Notes under the pieces: generated by a model
What the model was told of the DNA's origin: nothing
The model's input: the letters and a program-made list of their open reading frames with translations, nothing else
The model's database searches: none
In this document: one piece after another, positions 42,307-51,177 of the stretch
How the letters are laid out: the number at the start of each line of letters is the position of its first letter
Numbering within the stretch: the first letter of the stretch is position 1
From: Kibdelosporangium aridum
Lineage (GTDB): Bacteria > Actinomycetota > Actinomycetes > Mycobacteriales > Pseudonocardiaceae
Length of the DNA: 64,000 bases
Reading direction: 5' to 3'
Assembly (NCBI RefSeq): GCF_900176515.1
Contig: NZ_FWXV01000012.1
Span: 124,001-188,000 of the forward strand
Program-made: the position numbers and the translations under genes

Positions 42307-43323
42307 ATGCGAGCCAAAGGCATCACTTACGACACCGGTTTTGTCCGCAACGGCGGGATCTCCCGCGAAAGCTTCGACCTGGAGGTGGTCAAGCGCGAGC
42401 TCCGCATCATCCGTGACGACCTGCACTGCGACGCGGTCCGCATCACCGGCGGCAACGCCGAACGGTTGGCGCAGGCCGCGACCATCGCCGCCGACCTCGG
42501 CATGGAGGTCTGGTTCTCGCCTTACCCCCTTGAGCTGACCACCGACGAGATGCTGGCACTGTTCGCCGACTGCGCCGAGCGCGCGGAACAGCTCCGGCAG
42601 CGTGGAGCCGAGGTCGTGTTCGTCGTCGGCGCGGAGCTGAGCCTGATGAACAAAGGCTTCCTGTCCGGTGACACACAGGAAGAACGGCTCGAACTGCTGC
42701 TGTCCCAGCGAGATCGGCTGGCCGAGCGGGTCGGCGAGATCAGTGCGCGCGTCAACGACTTCCTCGAGAAGGCCGTACCGCTTGTCCGTGAACGATTCGG
42801 CGGCAAGGTCACGTACGCCGCCATCCCGCTCGAGCGCGTCCGCTGGGAACTCTTCGACATCATGAGCGTGGACCTGTACCGGTCCGCGGACGTCGCGGAC
42901 CAGTTCGCCGATGGCGTCCGAAACCTTGTCGCACAAGGCAAGCCGGTCGCGATCACCGAATTCGGCACGGCGGCCTTCCGCGGAGCCGGCGACCTCGGCG
43001 CTCGTTTCATGGAGATCATCGAGTACGACAAGGACACCGGCGTACCGATCCGGTTGAAGGGCGAGTACGTCCGCGACGAAGCCGGCCAAGCCAGTTATAT
43101 CCGTGAGCTGCTGGAGATCTTCGACGAAGGCGGCATCGACAGCACCTTCGTCTTCCTTTTCGCACTCGACGGCTTCTTCCACCGGCCGCAGCCCCAGGAG
43201 GATCTCGACCTGGCCAGTCCCGCCATCGTCAAAGTCCTTGACGGCCACCACGGCACGACCTATCCCGACATGCGGTGGGAACCAAAGGCCGCGTTCACTG
43301 CCCTCGCCGAGTACTACAAATAA
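42307..43323 (+). CDS. TIM-barrel-like protein of unknown function
   Basis: This 338-aa protein opens MRAKGITYDTGF and has alternating strands and helices like a glycoside-hydrolase barrel: DAVRITGGNAERLAQAA, MEVWFSPYPLEL, FVVGAELSLMNKGF, VDLYRSADVADQ, VAITEFGTAAFRGA. Glu residues in GAELSLMN and ITEFGTA sit where catalytic acid and nucleophile occur in GH barrels. Homologues have, from memory, been labelled abortive-infection proteins in automatic annotations, but nothing in the sequence proves phage defence. It lacks a signal peptide, so it acts inside the cell. Confidence 0.75.
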   Translation: MRAKGITYDTGFVRNGGISRESFDLEVVKRELRIIRDDLHCDAVRITGGNAERLAQAATIAADLGMEVWFSPYPLELTTDEMLALFADCAERAEQLRQRGAEVVFVVGAELSLMNKGFLSGDTQEERLELLLSQRDRLAERVGEISARVNDFLEKAVPLVRERFGGKVTYAAIPLERVRWELFDIMSVDLYRSADVADQFADGVRNLVAQGKPVAITEFGTAAFRGAGDLGARFMEIIEYDKDTGVPIRLKGEYVRDEAGQASYIRELLEIFDEGGIDSTFVFLFALDGFFHRPQPQEDLDLASPAIVKVLDGHHGTTYPDMRWEPKAAFTALAEYYK

Positions 43324-43408
43324 GGTTGCTCGACGCGGCAGGTTGCGAGACGGTAGACCCATGACGTTCTGACGGAAACACCCCGTTTCATCGAGCCGCA
43401 ATGCCCTT

Positions 43409-44554
43409 ATGAAGAGAGCGTCTTTGTCTACCAAGCAGTCCACTGTCACCGTGTTCGCCTCGCCCACGAGTTGGATCGAGTCGGATGCCGTCACGCAATG
43501 CCACCAGGTGGCTGCCCTTGACGGCATGCTGCACGTCGCCGCCATGCCGGATCTACATCCCGGCAAGGGCGCCCCCATTGGCGCCGCGATGGCGTCGCGC
43601 GTGCTGTACCCGTTCCTGGTGGGCTCCGACATCGGGTGCGGCATTGCCGTATTCCCCATCAAGCTCAAGCGGGCCGTGCCCGCGCGGCTTGCCGGGCGGT
43701 TCCCCGATCTCGACAGCCCACCAGAGTCCGACGATCCCGCTTGGTCCGTTGTGCACAGCGGCATCCCCGGCGGTCACGTCGACGGGCTCGGGACGTTGGG
43801 GCGAGGCAACCACTTCGTCGAACTGGCGAAGATCGACACTGTCTTCGAGCCAGGCCACGCCGAACGTCTCGGTCTCGACGCCGGTGACCTCGTCCTGATC
43901 GTCCACAGTGGATCCCGTGGGCTTGGTGAGCGGATCCTGCGGGCACACACCGAGGTGCACGGCGCGGGTCCCGCCCCTGATCCGGACGCATACCTTGCGA
44001 TGCATGACGATGCCGTGCGTTGGGGGTCGCTCAACCGGCGGCTGATGGCGGCTCGGGTCGCCCATGCGCTCGGCACCGAACCGACCGAGCCGATCGTCGA
44101 CGAGTGCCACAACCTGGTCGAGATCCGCGACGGAGTTTACCTGCACCGCAAGGGAGTTGCGCCGGGCGACGGCCGCGACGTGCTGATCGCCGGTACCCGA
44201 GGTACCCATTCTTACCTTGTGGCCGCGCATGCCGGACCGGATGCGAACTATTCCGTGGCACACGGCGCAGGCCGCAAGATGTCGCGCGCGGATGCCCTGC
44301 GCCGAGGCAAGGTCAAGCACACGGTCGAGCAGCTGCGCAACACATCCGTGGGATCGTTGGTGGTGTGCGGTGACCGTCAACTGCTCTTCGAAGAGGCGCC
44401 AACGGCATACAAGCGCATCGAGCAAGTGATCGGCGACCTCGTCGACCACAACCTGGCTACGCCCGTGGCCACCACGCTCCCGCTGGTCACCTACAAGACG
44501 CCCGACGTCGGTTACGCGGAGGCTAAGCGCGGACGGCGATCCCGTCGTACATGA
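43409..44554 (+). CDS. RtcB-family RNA ligase (RtcB2-like)
   Basis: This 381-aa protein keeps all RtcB catalytic elements: MPDLHPGKG, D74 and C77 in SDIGCG, GRGNHF with H135, H166 in HSGSRG, H234 in ECHNLVE and the guanylylated H285 in HGAGRK. RtcB joins 2',3'-cyclic phosphate or 3'-phosphate RNA to 5'-OH ends using GTP and manganese. At 381 residues it is the short class, related to the release-factor-H-coupled/RtcB2 type. No archease or prfH gene is nearby. Its end overlaps the convergent TetR gene by 32 bp. Confidence 0.92.
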   Translation: MKRASLSTKQSTVTVFASPTSWIESDAVTQCHQVAALDGMLHVAAMPDLHPGKGAPIGAAMASRVLYPFLVGSDIGCGIAVFPIKLKRAVPARLAGRFPDLDSPPESDDPAWSVVHSGIPGGHVDGLGTLGRGNHFVELAKIDTVFEPGHAERLGLDAGDLVLIVHSGSRGLGERILRAHTEVHGAGPAPDPDAYLAMHDDAVRWGSLNRRLMAARVAHALGTEPTEPIVDECHNLVEIRDGVYLHRKGVAPGDGRDVLIAGTRGTHSYLVAAHAGPDANYSVAHGAGRKMSRADALRRGKVKHTVEQLRNTSVGSLVVCGDRQLLFEEAPTAYKRIEQVIGDLVDHNLATPVATTLPLVTYKTPDVGYAEAKRGRRSRRT

Positions 44555-45158
44555 CGCGACGGATGGCGCTGCTCATCCGGGCCTGGGCATCAGGTCCGGG
44601 ATCGCGCAGTGACGTGAGCACGGCGGCGATGATCATTCCGTTGATCGCGCGCGCGGTCGAGTCGACGTCGAGGTCCGCGTGCAGGTATCCCAGGTTGACG
44701 CCGTGGTGCAGGTATCCGGCCGTCAACTGGGCGGCGGTCTCGTAGAAGTCCAGGACGCGCTCGCGCATTTCGGCGTCGATGCCCGCCGCTTCGAGCAGCA
44801 GGAAACGGGCGACGCGGGGATCGCCGCCAAGGATCACGCCGAGCACGTCGCCGATCCGCGCACTCTGCACCCGATATTCGGCCAGGCTGCTCACGGCTTC
44901 CGGAGCGTTCTCGGCGGCGAGCGCGGCGACCACCGTCTCGACGAGGTCGGTGATGACGTGGTCGACAATATCGCGCTTGTTCTGGAAGTACCGGTAGAAG
45001 GTGCCGTGGCCGATGCCCAGCCGGGTGGCGATGTCGGCGATGCCGGTGGCGTGGTAGCCGCGTTCGGCGAAGCAGTCGAACGCGGTCTCGATGATCTCGC
45101 GCCGCAGTTCCTGCTTCTTCCGTTCGGCCCGGCTGACCGGCGTCGTCTCCGTCGTCAT
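44523..45158 (-). CDS. TetR-family regulator
   Basis: This is a 211-aa protein. The HTH (about 18-65) reads IIETAFDCFAERGYHATGIADIATRLGIGHGTFYRYFQNKRDIV. The C-terminal bundle is typical of TetR_C regulators. It faces the chimeric patatin/SDR remnant and the flavin monooxygenase; TetR genes in this arrangement usually control a divergent lipid- or steroid-handling operon. A pair of 17-nt direct repeats (45187-45222) lies just upstream of its ATG and is its likely operator. Confidence 0.9.
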   Translation of the reverse strand: MTTETTPVSRAERKKQELRREIIETAFDCFAERGYHATGIADIATRLGIGHGTFYRYFQNKRDIVDHVITDLVETVVAALAAENAPEAVSSLAEYRVQSARIGDVLGVILGGDPRVARFLLLEAAGIDAEMRERVLDFYETAAQLTAGYLHHGVNLGYLHADLDVDSTARAINGMIIAAVLTSLRDPGPDAQARMSSAIRRVMYDGIAVRA

Positions 45159-45186
45159 AGGCCCAGCATATTGCCGTACGCTGGAG

Positions 45187-45222
45187 AATGACATATCGTT
45201 CCGTAAATGACACACCGTTCCG
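45187..45222. repeat. Two 17-nt direct repeats, probable TetR operator
   Basis: AATGACATATCGTTCCG (45187-45203) and AATGACACACCGTTCCG (45206-45222) differ at two positions and start 19 bp apart. They lie between the divergent TetR start (45158) and, in part, the start of the remnant gene at 45207. Confidence 0.75.
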
Positions 45223-45503
45223 CACGGGCGTTGGTGATCGGGTGCGGCGGCACGCTGGGGTTCGCGTGGACCGCCGCGGTCCTCGACGCACTGCACTCCC
45301 AGGCGGAGTGGGACCCGCGGACGGCCGATGTCCTGGTTGGGACCTCCGCCGGCGCGGACCGTGTCCCGGGCCTTCGCCCAGCAAGGAGTACAGGCATGAC
45401 TCGCTACCCAGGGAAGTGCCCGGTGCCAGGGTTGACCGTGTACAACGCGAGCAAGTTGGCGATTGTCGGACTGACCGCCGCGACCCGCTTGGAGGAAGCA
45501 TGA
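45207..45503 (+). pseudogene. Chimeric remnant: patatin N-terminus joined to an SDR piece
   Basis: A 98-codon frame encodes two unrelated halves. Residues 1-50 match the start of patatin-like phospholipases: the oxyanion loop GCGGTLGFAW and the nucleophile elbow GTSAG. Residues 72-98 match an SDR active-site segment, PGLTVYNASKLAIVGLT, with the YxxxK motif. About 200 residues of patatin and most of the SDR are missing, so neither enzyme can work. The stop overlaps the monooxygenase ATG (ATGA, 45500-45503), so translation may still be coupled. The likely origin is internal deletion of a patatin-SDR-monooxygenase operon. Confidence 0.7.
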
Positions 45504-46975
45504 GCGCGCACTACGACGCAGTCATTGTCGGCGCGGGGTTCGGCGGTATGGGTGCGGCGATCCAGCTCACCCGGCTCGACTACGACAAGCTGCTCATCCT
45601 CGAACGCGAGTCTGACCTCGGCGGGACGTGGCACGTCAACCACTACCCCGGCTTGGCCGTCGACATTCCCTCGGCTACGTACTCCTACTCGTTCGAACCG
45701 AACCCGAACTGGTCGCGGCTGTTCGCCCCGGGCCAGGAACTCAAGCGTTACGCCGAACACGTGGCCGACAAATATCGTCTGCGCCAATACATGCGGTTCA
45801 ACACCGTGGTGACCGGTGCGGTGTGGGACACCGACCACTGGGCCATCTCGCGTCGCGACGATACGACCGTGACCGCGAAGTACCTGCTCACCGCGACAGG
45901 ATTCCTGTCCCAGCCGAAGAAGCCCGATATCGGTGGGATCGACACGTTCGCGGGCAAGATCATCCACACCGCCGACTGGGATGACGGCTACGACCTCACC
46001 GGGCAACGGGTCGCGGTGATCGGTACCGGCGCGACCGCTGTCCAGCTGATTCCCGAGGTTGCGAAGGTCGCCGCTGAACTCACGGTGTACCAACGCACTC
46101 CGATCTGGGTCAGTCCCAAACTGGACTTCCCGGTCCCGCCCGCCGTGCGGCGCGCGTTCGCCGCTCTCCCGCTCACGCAACGGATCGCGCGGTTCGCCGG
46201 GACTGCCGTACTCGAATTGCTGATGGTGTCCGGCGTCTTGCATTACAAGCAACTTCGGGCGGCTAACCGGATCGGTGAGCTGTGGTGCCGCGCGCACCTG
46301 CGGCGGCAGGTTCGCGACCCCGAACTGCGGCGGAAGCTGACGCCCGGATATTCGTTCGGCTGCAAGCGTCCTACGTTCTCCAACGACTACTACCGCGCGT
46401 TCACGCGTGACCACGTCAACCTGGAGACCACGTCGATCGCTCGGATCGACGAGAGCGGGATCGTCACCGCCGATGACCGGCGCCACGATATCGACGTCCT
46501 GGTCCTGGCGACCGGTTTCGACTTGTGGGAGGCCAATTTCCCCGCGTTCGAGATCATCGGCCGGGGCGGCCGGAATCTCGGGAAGTGGTGGCGCGACAAC
46601 CGGTTCCAGGCATACGAGGGCGTCACCATCCCGAAGTTCCCGAACTTCATCTCCCTCAACAGCCCGTACTCCTACTCCGGACTGTCCTATTTCACCACCA
46701 TCGAAACGCAGATGCGGCACATCGACCGCCTGTTCACCGCGATGCGCCGCCGCGGCGCCACCGAGTTCGAGGTCACGCAGGAAGCCAACGACGCGTTCCT
46801 CGACCGGATGACCGAGAAGCTCGGCGACTCGGTGTTCGTCCTCGGCCAGTGCGCCACGGCCAACAGCTACTACTTCAACCCGCACGGCGAAGCGACGCTG
46901 CTGCGGCCTTCCTCAACGGTCAACGCCTTCCGCGAGGCAGGCAGCTTTCCGCCCGACGACTACGTCCTGACATGA
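45500..46975 (+). CDS. Flavin-containing monooxygenase (Baeyer-Villiger/FMO type)
   Basis: This is a 491-aa protein; the ATG follows GGAGGA. GAGFGGMG (FAD, about residue 13-20), the FMO/BVMO segment ESDLGGTWHVNHYPGLAVDIPS, and the second Rossmann motif VIGTGATAVQ (NADPH) are intact; ATGFDLWE is the C-terminal conserved motif. Related enzymes (MymA-like and class I BVMOs) oxidise ketones, lipids or sulfides. The upstream partners patatin and SDR are deleted remnants, so the pathway may be broken, but this gene is complete. Confidence 0.9.
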   Translation: MSAHYDAVIVGAGFGGMGAAIQLTRLDYDKLLILERESDLGGTWHVNHYPGLAVDIPSATYSYSFEPNPNWSRLFAPGQELKRYAEHVADKYRLRQYMRFNTVVTGAVWDTDHWAISRRDDTTVTAKYLLTATGFLSQPKKPDIGGIDTFAGKIIHTADWDDGYDLTGQRVAVIGTGATAVQLIPEVAKVAAELTVYQRTPIWVSPKLDFPVPPAVRRAFAALPLTQRIARFAGTAVLELLMVSGVLHYKQLRAANRIGELWCRAHLRRQVRDPELRRKLTPGYSFGCKRPTFSNDYYRAFTRDHVNLETTSIARIDESGIVTADDRRHDIDVLVLATGFDLWEANFPAFEIIGRGGRNLGKWWRDNRFQAYEGVTIPKFPNFISLNSPYSYSGLSYFTTIETQMRHIDRLFTAMRRRGATEFEVTQEANDAFLDRMTEKLGDSVFVLGQCATANSYYFNPHGEATLLRPSSTVNAFREAGSFPPDDYVLT

Positions 46976-46992
46976 CCCGGTTCGCCCAGTGA

Positions 46993-47382
46993 TCAGGAGT
47001 CAGTGACTTTCTCGCAGGTGACCGGGTCCCCGGCCGCAGGCGCCGTGGCCTTGGCGAGTTCCTTCGTGCCGTCCAACAGGATCCGGCACGTCAGCCTGAG
47101 TCGCCCGGTCGGTTTGGCGGTCACTATGGCCTTCTGGCCTGCGGTCACCACCACATCCTGTTTCCAGGGCACGCCGACCGGACCGGCCATCTCGCGCTGG
47201 ACGACCTTGTCCTCGTAGCGGTCCGGCGAATCAGCCCAGCTGACTTCGGAAAGCGTGCCGCCGCCCTGGTCACTCACCTCGTAGGTGATGGCCCAGGACT
47301 TGCCGCTGGGATTCGAGCACGCCGACGCGCCGACGAGTACTCCGATGACGGCGGTGGCGCCCAACGCGATGCTGACCTTCAT
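46993..47382 (-). CDS. MmpS-like lipoprotein
   Basis: This 129-aa protein has a lipoprotein signal with lipobox GASAC (Cys about 22). The remainder, WAITYEVSDQGGGTLSEVSW, and the paired Cys (LTCRILLDG, VTCEKV) match the MmpS/transport-accessory fold of actinomycetes. MmpS proteins usually partner an MmpL transporter, which is not adjacent, so its partner is unknown. Confidence 0.85.
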   Translation of the reverse strand: MKVSIALGATAVIGVLVGASACSNPSGKSWAITYEVSDQGGGTLSEVSWADSPDRYEDKVVQREMAGPVGVPWKQDVVVTAGQKAIVTAKPTGRLRLTCRILLDGTKELAKATAPAAGDPVTCEKVTDS

Positions 47383-47512
47383 TCAACCATCTCTCCTTGA
47401 CCGAGACTCCACATCAGACAGTAGAGAGAGGCCGATCCGCACGCGTCGCCCTGGAGCGTGAAGACGCGTAGACCGATGGGGTTACCCGTCATCAGTCCGC
47501 AGGCTGACAACC

Positions 47513-47555
47513 CGTGGGTGGGTGTCCGGGATTACACCCCAGACAACCACCCACG
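47513..47555. terminator. Terminator of the secreted hydrolase gene
   Basis: Long stem from about 47513 to 47555 (CGTGGGTGG arms with two G-U-type mismatches), 6 bp beyond the stop at 47562. Loop region is about 5 nt, GC-rich. Confidence 0.7.
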
Positions 47556-47561
47556 AGGATC

Positions 47562-48935
47562 CTAACGGGACGGACGCATCAGCGGATCCGGTGTGAACCG
47601 GACGAAACCGGGAGCCGCAGGCACGTCTCTGAACGTCGCTACGTCCGTCACCTTGTGGTGGTCGGCGCCGAACTTGCCCGCGGCGGCGTTGAGGTGCCGC
47701 GGGTCGAGGTGCGGCCAGCGTCCGGTGTCGATCCGGTCGAACAGGGCCTCAAGGACGACGATTTCCTCGGCGGAGCTGAAGCTGCAGTGCCCTGGGCGGT
47801 CGGCGTAGAGCTGACGCAGGCGGTTCGGCTCGCCCGAGCGCCGGACCTGCTGGGCGTACCAGCGCTCGTTGCCCGGTTCGGCGGAGTCGGCGACATTGTG
47901 GAGGGTCAGGACAGGGGTGGGCGTTGTGGCGCTCGGAACGGCGAACCGGGACATCCAGTCCGCGGCTGCCGGGTCCGCGCCGACGCGTGGTGCGGCGGCC
48001 AAAGCCGCCAGGTCGGCGTGCAGGTCCATACCAGCGGCACGGTATGCCTCGCGAACCAACTCGCGCTCACCGGACCGGGCGAGCTGGCGGGCGTAGTCGA
48101 TCCCGGTGTTCCACGAGGGGTTCCCGCCTGCGCGCTGTTCCAGGTCCACCCGAGCGAACGGGCCGAACGTGTTGACGTGGATCAGCGAGATCTGAAACGC
48201 CTGCTGCCTGATCTGTTCGGCCACATCGGCCGACCGCGGCTTGTCCGCCGTGACCCAGCCCGGCACATTGCCCAACGCGCCTGCCAACGCGAGCCTGGCG
48301 CGTCCTTCTGGCGTGGTGAGCGCTTGCGTGATCGCGGCCTGGAGCAGCTCGGCACTCTGCTGCGGGTTGGTGACCCGGACCAGTTCGATGTTCTTGTCCG
48401 GTGCCAGCAAGGTCTTCAGCGCGAAGCTGACGTCGAGGATGCCGTTCCACGCCGAGTTCAGGTCGATCGGCCCGCACAGCGACGCCACTCCGGCGAACCG
48501 CCGCGGCGACTTCTCGGCGAGCATGATCGACAGCGCGCCACCCATCGAGGAGCCGAGCGCCACCGTCCGCTTCGGCTGCCGGACGTTCTTGCCGAACCAG
48601 TCGAGTAACGCCTGCTGATCCCGTGGGCCCTGCTCGTATGCCGCGCCCGTCCGTCCCTTGTAGTCCGACGCGGCCAACGCGTAGCCCTGCTCGAGCAGCC
48701 ATCCTTCGGTCTCCGGCCGGTTCGCCAGCGCGATCCGGCCAGGGTCGTAGCCGAGAGGGAAGTATCCGTGGCTGTAGAGCACAAGGTCGCCGTTCCACCG
48801 CGTCGGCACCTTGACGAGATACGCGGCGCCGTCGATCGACCCGGTGTAGGTCCGGTAGTCCTCGGCGGCCGCAGCTGTCGCGCTGCCGCTGATCAGCGCC
48901 GCTGTCAGCAGCGCGGTGGCGATGACGCTCTTCAT
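47562..48935 (-). CDS. Secreted alpha/beta hydrolase
   Basis: This is a 457-aa protein; the ATG giving MKSVIATALLTAALISGSA is preceded by GGAAGGA and forms a signal peptide ending AAAAE. Early strand VKVPTRWNGDLVLYSHGYFP, the nucleophile elbow GSSMGG (Ser about residue 140), and late DRPGHCSFSSAEE (catalytic His) fit a large S9/DUF3089-like secreted hydrolase family. Substrate unknown; mycobacterial-type secreted esterases and peptidases are related. It is divergent from the LysR-hydrolase fusion gene. Confidence 0.85.
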   Translation of the reverse strand: MKSVIATALLTAALISGSATAAAAEDYRTYTGSIDGAAYLVKVPTRWNGDLVLYSHGYFPLGYDPGRIALANRPETEGWLLEQGYALAASDYKGRTGAAYEQGPRDQQALLDWFGKNVRQPKRTVALGSSMGGALSIMLAEKSPRRFAGVASLCGPIDLNSAWNGILDVSFALKTLLAPDKNIELVRVTNPQQSAELLQAAITQALTTPEGRARLALAGALGNVPGWVTADKPRSADVAEQIRQQAFQISLIHVNTFGPFARVDLEQRAGGNPSWNTGIDYARQLARSGERELVREAYRAAGMDLHADLAALAAAPRVGADPAAADWMSRFAVPSATTPTPVLTLHNVADSAEPGNERWYAQQVRRSGEPNRLRQLYADRPGHCSFSSAEEIVVLEALFDRIDTGRWPHLDPRHLNAAAGKFGADHHKVTDVATFRDVPAAPGFVRFTPDPLMRPSR

Positions 48936-49116
48936 CGTGGTCCTTCCGGTCAGCATGGTCCCCTGCCCCAGCTATAAGCACAGGACCCGGGTTTTCGTTG
49001 AGTTCTGTGGCGTTCACCGTGGCATCCGGGTGTCCGAGAGGGAACGTCCGAGCACGCAACACGGTCATGCACCGACGACAAGACCAACGCGGCCCGCGTG
49101 CGTGACAATCGTCGCC

Positions 49117-50325
49117 ATGGACGGAAAGGTGCTGCCGCTGACCCAGGCGCCGGACGCGATCGAGCTGCGGCACCTGCGGGCATTCATCGCGGTCGCCGAA
49201 GAGCTCAACTTCGGCAGGGCCGCGTCCAGGCTCTACCTCAGCCCACCCGCGCTGAGCAGGCAGATCAGCACGCTGGAACGGCTTGTCGGCGTCACGCTGC
49301 TGCTGCGTTCCACCCACCGGGTCGAGCTCACGCTCGCGGGCGAAGCCCTGCTGGACTGTGCCCGCAAACTGCTACGGCAGCTCGAGGACGGCATCACCGC
49401 GACCCGATCGATCGGCGGCGAGCTGGCCAGCCGGATCGCCAAGTACTGGGCGCCAGTCGTCGCCGACTTCGCCAGGATCGACGTGCACTTGCAGGATCTC
49501 CGCGACGCCACCGAGGCGTTGCACGCCCAGTTCTCGCCGCCGCCTGAGGTCTCGGTGCGTTCGGTCAACGCCGGCGGGGTGCCCAGCCTGCTGCTGGGGC
49601 GCCAAGCGCCTGCCACGGTGCTTTACGTGCACGGGGGCGCGTTCGTGTCCGGGTCAGCGTTCGGTTATCGGCCGCTCGCGGGTGCGCTGGCCGTCGCGGC
49701 CGATGCCGGTGTTCTCGTTCCTGAGTTCCGGTTGGCGCCCGAGCACCCGTTCCCCGCCGCGCTCGAAGACATCCTCGTGGTCTACCAATGGATGCTCGAG
49801 ACCGGGGTGCCGGCGTCCCAGATCACGGTCGTCGGCGACTCGTCAGGCGGCAGCATCACCCTGTCCTTGCTCAACACCCTCAAACAGCAACAAATGCCGA
49901 TGCCAGGCGGCGCGGTCCTGTTCAGCCCCGGCGCCATCGACCCGACTTGCAGCACGCTGCGTGACCAACCGGGCGATGGCAAAAGCCCGCCGGTCAGCGT
50001 CGCGCAGCTGCGCCAGTTCATCCAGCTCTACCTTGCCGGTCACCCTCTCGACGACCCGCTGGTCAGCCCGCTGCACGCGGACCTGTCCGGTCTTCCGCCG
50101 CTGCTCGTGCAGGTCGGGACGGGTGACATCGTCGTAGAGGACGCACACCGGCTGGTCGACCACGCCCGTGCGCACGGCGTCGACGCCCAGCTGGAGCTGT
50201 ACCCGATCGCCACGCACGCCTTCCAGATCTTCTGGTCATTCCTGCCCGAAGCCGCCGACGCACTCGCTCGGGCAGGTCAGTTCGCCCGCGACATCCGGAC
50301 AGGCGCGGAGTCAGCGGCGGGCTGA
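49117..50325 (+). CDS. LysR DNA-binding domain fused to an HSL-type alpha/beta hydrolase
   Basis: This is a 402-aa protein in one uninterrupted frame. Residues 16-95 are a LysR winged helix-turn-helix with linker helix (ELRHLRAFIAVAEELNFGRA, LSPPALSRQI, LTLAGEALLD). Instead of the periplasmic-binding-like effector domain, residues about 145-395 are a complete hormone-sensitive-lipase type hydrolase: oxyanion HGGAF (172-176), nucleophile GDSSGG (S242), Asp in GTGD (D337) and His in ATHAF (H367). All catalytic residues are present. The natural reading is a one-component regulator that binds or cleaves its ligand with an enzyme domain. The divergent secreted hydrolase gene is a candidate target. 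Confidence 0.85.
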   Translation: MDGKVLPLTQAPDAIELRHLRAFIAVAEELNFGRAASRLYLSPPALSRQISTLERLVGVTLLLRSTHRVELTLAGEALLDCARKLLRQLEDGITATRSIGGELASRIAKYWAPVVADFARIDVHLQDLRDATEALHAQFSPPPEVSVRSVNAGGVPSLLLGRQAPATVLYVHGGAFVSGSAFGYRPLAGALAVAADAGVLVPEFRLAPEHPFPAALEDILVVYQWMLETGVPASQITVVGDSSGGSITLSLLNTLKQQQMPMPGGAVLFSPGAIDPTCSTLRDQPGDGKSPPVSVAQLRQFIQLYLAGHPLDDPLVSPLHADLSGLPPLLVQVGTGDIVVEDAHRLVDHARAHGVDAQLELYPIATHAFQIFWSFLPEAADALARAGQFARDIRTGAESAAG

Positions 50326-50590
50326 TTGCTTACGGGCGTCGCCGACGGCCCGGGTAGCGACGAGAGTTGGTTCTGCGACAGTTGCTGTCACTCTCGCGCG
50401 TGACCCGGCGAGGTGCCAGAGGGCGCCGATGGCGGCCGCCCACAACCCGACAGCATTCGGCTGCTGGCGGCCTCGGCGGGGTTGTGAAGCAGCCAGGTCG
50501 CACCTCGACGCTTAGGCTGGTCGGTGGTGCGAAGACGGCGAAAGTGGCTACTCCACCGGTTTCCAGGTGCCGTCGACCAATCAGCCTTCG

Positions 50591-51142
50591 TCAGAGATCG
50601 AAGGGTTCGAACGACCGGTCGCGCTCGGACATGTCCCAGCCGAGGATGTTGCGTGTGCTGCGACTGGTCACGAATTCGAGCATCACGTCCGTCATCGACC
50701 GCCTTGTTCTCGTCCAGTCATCGGGGCTGTGCCCGCTCTGGTACACCACGTGCCACTTGTCCGGGTCGGCCGTCCACGGCACCCAAAAAAGCGAACCGCC
50801 TGCGGCGATACCGGCGAACGGGATAACCCCTTTCGGCTCTGGAAAAGGCGGGTACGAGGCAAAGTCCGCGAACTCATTCCGCACAATTCTGACCCACTCG
50901 AGGATGCGTTCGAACTCCGCGGTGAACCGAGCCATGTTCGCCGCGTCCTTGGACGGATTGAAGATCCTGATGGAGTTGCGGAACATGCCCGAAGGGAACC
51001 GTTCCATGAACTGCTTGTAATCGGCGGGCAACCGAGTTCCGAGCCTGCCCTCGACCACGTCCCAGTCAAGTTCCGGTGAAACGGATCCTGTCCAGCCGAC
51101 GGCGGCAGCGATGCGATTGACGAGGTCGCGAGGACCGGTCAT
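50591..51142 (-). CDS. SUKH (SMI1/KNR4)-like protein, candidate immunity protein
   Basis: This is a 183-aa protein with the SUKH pattern: an N-terminal helical half, RLGTRLPADYKQFMERFPSGMF (about 35-55), then ANMARFTAEFERIL, and a beta half (GVIPFAGIAAGGSLFWVPW, KWHVVY). SUKH-fold proteins are the commonest immunity proteins for nuclease toxins in polymorphic-toxin systems. It starts 79 bp downstream of the RGH-nuclease protein on the same strand, the usual toxin-immunity order. A hairpin lies between them. The pairing is inference. Confidence 0.75.
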   Translation of the reverse strand: MTGPRDLVNRIAAAVGWTGSVSPELDWDVVEGRLGTRLPADYKQFMERFPSGMFRNSIRIFNPSKDAANMARFTAEFERILEWVRIVRNEFADFASYPPFPEPKGVIPFAGIAAGGSLFWVPWTADPDKWHVVYQSGHSPDDWTRTRRSMTDVMLEFVTSRSTRNILGWDMSERDRSFEPFDL

Positions 51143-51177
51143 CGAGTGAACCCCACAATGCGGAATCGAGGCGACAA

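Noticed and set aside
45207..45503. Functional small patatin
   Set aside because: Only the first 50 residues match; the catalytic Asp and most of the fold are missing and the rest matches an SDR.
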